DNA of 7,734 nt from Candidatus Blautia equi (GTDB lineage Bacteria; Bacillota; Clostridia; Lachnospirales; Lachnospiraceae). The position numbers and the translations under genes are program-made. The notes under the pieces are model-generated. The model saw only the letters and a program-made list of their open reading frames with translations. It did no database searches and was not told the origin of the DNA. The first letter of the stretch is position 1. Each line of letters opens with the position of its first letter. This document shows positions 6,089-7,734 of this stretch, piece after piece. Location of the stretch: positions 1 to 7,734 of the forward strand of contig JAGHUU010000272.1 in NCBI GenBank assembly GCA_018064695.1. The letters are read 5' to 3'.

Positions 6089-7141
6089 TTAGTTTTTCAT
6101 CTTAGGGTCAAATGCGTCACGGAGACCATCGCCTAAGAGGTTGAAGCTCAGAATGATCAGACTGATAAGAGCAGCCGGAATAAAGAGCAGGTATGGATAG
6201 GTATTGAGACCGTTGATGGCATCACTGGCAAGACTTCCAAGGGACGGCATAGGAACCGCAACACCAAGACCTAAGAAGCTCAGGAAGCTCTCGGTGAAGA
6301 TGGAGGAAGGGATCTGCAGTGTGGTGGTAACGATCAGCGTACCGATACAGTTGGTGAGCAGATGCTTTTTGATGATTCTGCCGCTGGATGCGCCAAGCGC
6401 ACGTGCAGCGGTTACATACTCGCTCTCCTTAAGGGTAAGGATCTGGCTTCGAACCATACGTGCCATACCGCCCCAGTACAGAAGTGCGAATACAATGAAG
6501 ATACTGATCAGGTTGGCGCCAAGCTTCTGGATCCATCCAAAGCCCGGCAGAGTGGCCAGTGTAGCCAGAGGTGCCTTTAATGCGAAGGATAAAAGTACGA
6601 TCAGAAGCACATCCGGTATGGTGTAGATGATATCTACCAGTCGCATCAGCAGAATATCCACCCAACCGCCAAAGAACGCAGCCACGGAGCCGATGAGGGA
6701 ACCGATGACAAGAATGATGACTGCTGCAACAAGACCTACGATAAGGGAAATACGGCTTCCCATCATAACACGGATGGCATAGTCACGACCCAGTTTATCG
6801 GTACCGAGAATATGCGGGAATACCTTCTCTCCCGCTTCCATGAGCTCGATCTCCTTTGCGGAGTAAGCCATAGGAGCCAGGTTCTCGCTTCCACGGATCT
6901 GACTTTCATAGGTATATGGGTAGAAGCTTGGAACGATAAATGCAAAGATCATGATGACGATGACCACAAAGAGGCTCACCATGGCGATCTTATTTTTTTT
7001 CAGGCGGCGAACACCGTCTTTCCAGAAGCTTACGCTCTCACGCATCACAACAAGGCTCTGTTTTTCCTCGTTGCTGGCAGGAAGGAAATCTTCCGGACTT
7101 AATTTAGGCTGAAAGCTCAGTGGATTTGGATTTTCTTTCAT
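6089..7141 (-). CDS. oppC: Oligopeptide ABC transporter permease OppC
   Basis: This is one of the two membrane subunits that form the peptide channel. The 350-residue protein has a hydrophilic N-terminal region (1-50) of the OppC_N type and a first membrane helix at about 52-74. An extracytoplasmic segment follows, containing HILGTDKLGRD (110-120), which is typical of OppC/DppC. The remaining helices lie at about 130-152, 164-190, 210-229, 268-290 and 316-338. The EAA loop that docks the ATPase is at 241-262 (EYVTAARALGASSGRIIKKH), although the usual HxLP ending reads HLLTN, so the proline is replaced. It ends with the common motif LLGDGLRDAFDPKMK. ATG at 7141 has AAGGAGGAG upstream, 13 nt after the oppB stop; oppD follows after 14 nt. 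Confidence 0.95.
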   Translation of the reverse strand: MKENPNPLSFQPKLSPEDFLPASNEEKQSLVVMRESVSFWKDGVRRLKKNKIAMVSLFVVIVIMIFAFIVPSFYPYTYESQIRGSENLAPMAYSAKEIELMEAGEKVFPHILGTDKLGRDYAIRVMMGSRISLIVGLVAAVIILVIGSLIGSVAAFFGGWVDILLMRLVDIIYTIPDVLLIVLLSFALKAPLATLATLPGFGWIQKLGANLISIFIVFALLYWGGMARMVRSQILTLKESEYVTAARALGASSGRIIKKHLLTNCIGTLIVTTTLQIPSSIFTESFLSFLGLGVAVPMPSLGSLASDAINGLNTYPYLLFIPAALISLIILSFNLLGDGLRDAFDPKMKN

Positions 7142-7154
7142 ATTCGTCTCCTCC

Positions 7155-7734
7155 TTATTTCAGCTTGATACGTGGGTCGATGAGCTTGTAGGCAATATCT
7201 ACCACAACGTTCATAAATACCATGAGTGTAGCCAGGAAAATGGTGGTACCCATGATAACGGTATAGTCACGGTTGGTAATGGAACTGATGAACTCTCCGC
7301 CAAGTCCCGGGATGGTGAAGATCTTCTCCACAATAAAGCTTCCGGTTACGGTGTAGGCAAGAAGTGGTCCAAGGTAGGTTACTACAGGCAGAATGGCATT
7401 TCTGAGCGCATGCTTAAAGAGGGATACCATCTGGCTGAGACCTTTTGCACGTGCAGTTCTCATGTAGTCCTGTCCGAGAACGTCCAGCATGGAGGGACGC
7501 ATCAGACGGGTAATGTATGCGGTTGGATAGAAAGCAAGGGCAGATACCGGCATGATGAAATGCTTCCAGGTCTTAAGGCCCAGAGTAGGCAGCCAGCCGA
7601 GCTTATTACCAAAGGTAAACATAAGCAGGGTACATACTACGAAGTTCGGCACCGCTATACCGAAGGTGGCTATGACAATAATGATATTAACCAGCGCCTT
7701 GCCGCGGCTCATTGCCGAGAAGCATCCAAGGGGC
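7155..7734 (-). CDS. oppB: Oligopeptide ABC transporter permease OppB (C-terminal 192 residues; 5' end outside window)
   Basis: This is the other channel subunit of the peptide importer. The frame is open from the window edge; the internal Met at 7712 is not a start, because the upstream residues PLGCFSA run on in frame and no ribosome site precedes it. The visible part has membrane helices at about residues 12-42, 58-78, 117-136 and 158-182. The EAA ATPase-docking loop DYMRTARAKGL to HALRNAILP lies at about 89-116. The segments IFTIPGLGGEF and NRDYTVIMG are typical of OppB/DppB, and the protein ends at DPRIK with a TAA at 7155. The missing N-terminal part is about 120 residues if the length is the usual 310-320. 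The operon promoter lies outside the window. Confidence 0.95.
   Translation of the reverse strand, partial: PLGCFSAMSRGKALVNIIIVIATFGIAVPNFVVCTLLMFTFGNKLGWLPTLGLKTWKHFIMPVSALAFYPTAYITRLMRPSMLDVLGQDYMRTARAKGLSQMVSLFKHALRNAILPVVTYLGPLLAYTVTGSFIVEKIFTIPGLGGEFISSITNRDYTVIMGTTIFLATLMVFMNVVVDIAYKLIDPRIKLK

Noticed and set aside
6993..7000. Run of eight A in the oppC message (KKN codons) as a slippage or phase-variation site
   Set aside because: The frame is intact through it and the run encodes ordinary lysines after the N-terminal region. It is too short on its own to claim phase variation.
1..7734. CRISPR arrays, tRNA or rRNA genes, insertion sequences, riboswitches
   Set aside because: No regular spaced repeats, tRNA cloverleaf, transposase frame, terminal repeats or known riboswitch core were found on reading both strands.

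Overview
The window reads like ordinary chromosomal DNA from an anaerobic Firmicute, most likely a gut Lachnospiraceae-type Clostridia. This is inferred from strong AGGAGG ribosome binding sites, roughly balanced GC with AT-rich intergenic spacers, the QueH-type (rather than QueG-type) queuosine enzyme, and the style of the protein sequences. The exact genus cannot be told from the sequence alone. Every gene I can support lies on the minus strand, so transcription runs from high to low coordinates.

From the right edge the order is oppB (5' part cut off by the window end), oppC, oppD, oppF and oppA, a complete Opp/Dpp-type peptide ABC importer. The two permease and two ATPase genes are packed with 13-14 nt gaps or a 4-nt overlap. 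oppA follows after a 183-nt AT-rich spacer that carries a good promoter of its own (TGGACA, 17-bp spacer, extended -10 TGTTATATT). This would let the binding protein be made in excess over the membrane complex. oppA is interrupted by one single-base frameshift near position 2991, and both halves are otherwise well conserved. It ends at a clear intrinsic terminator (2169-2201).

Just beyond that terminator is a second, extended -10 promoter (TGCTATAAT) with a near-perfect inverted repeat starting at the predicted transcription start. It leads into a 596-residue M24 Xaa-Pro aminopeptidase and then, 24 nt further, a TTG-started queH (epoxyqueuosine reductase) that runs off the left edge. The likely logic is peptide import by Opp followed by cytosolic trimming of X-Pro N termini. 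queH appears to be a co-transcribed passenger with a tRNA-modification role.

I see no mobile element, CRISPR array, RNA gene or novel multi-gene system. The points worth checking are the oppA frameshift, the lack of a lipobox cysteine in OppA, an inserted segment in OppF, the inverted repeats in the two leaders, and a 12-bp perfect inverted repeat lying exactly on the catalytic cysteine codons of queH.
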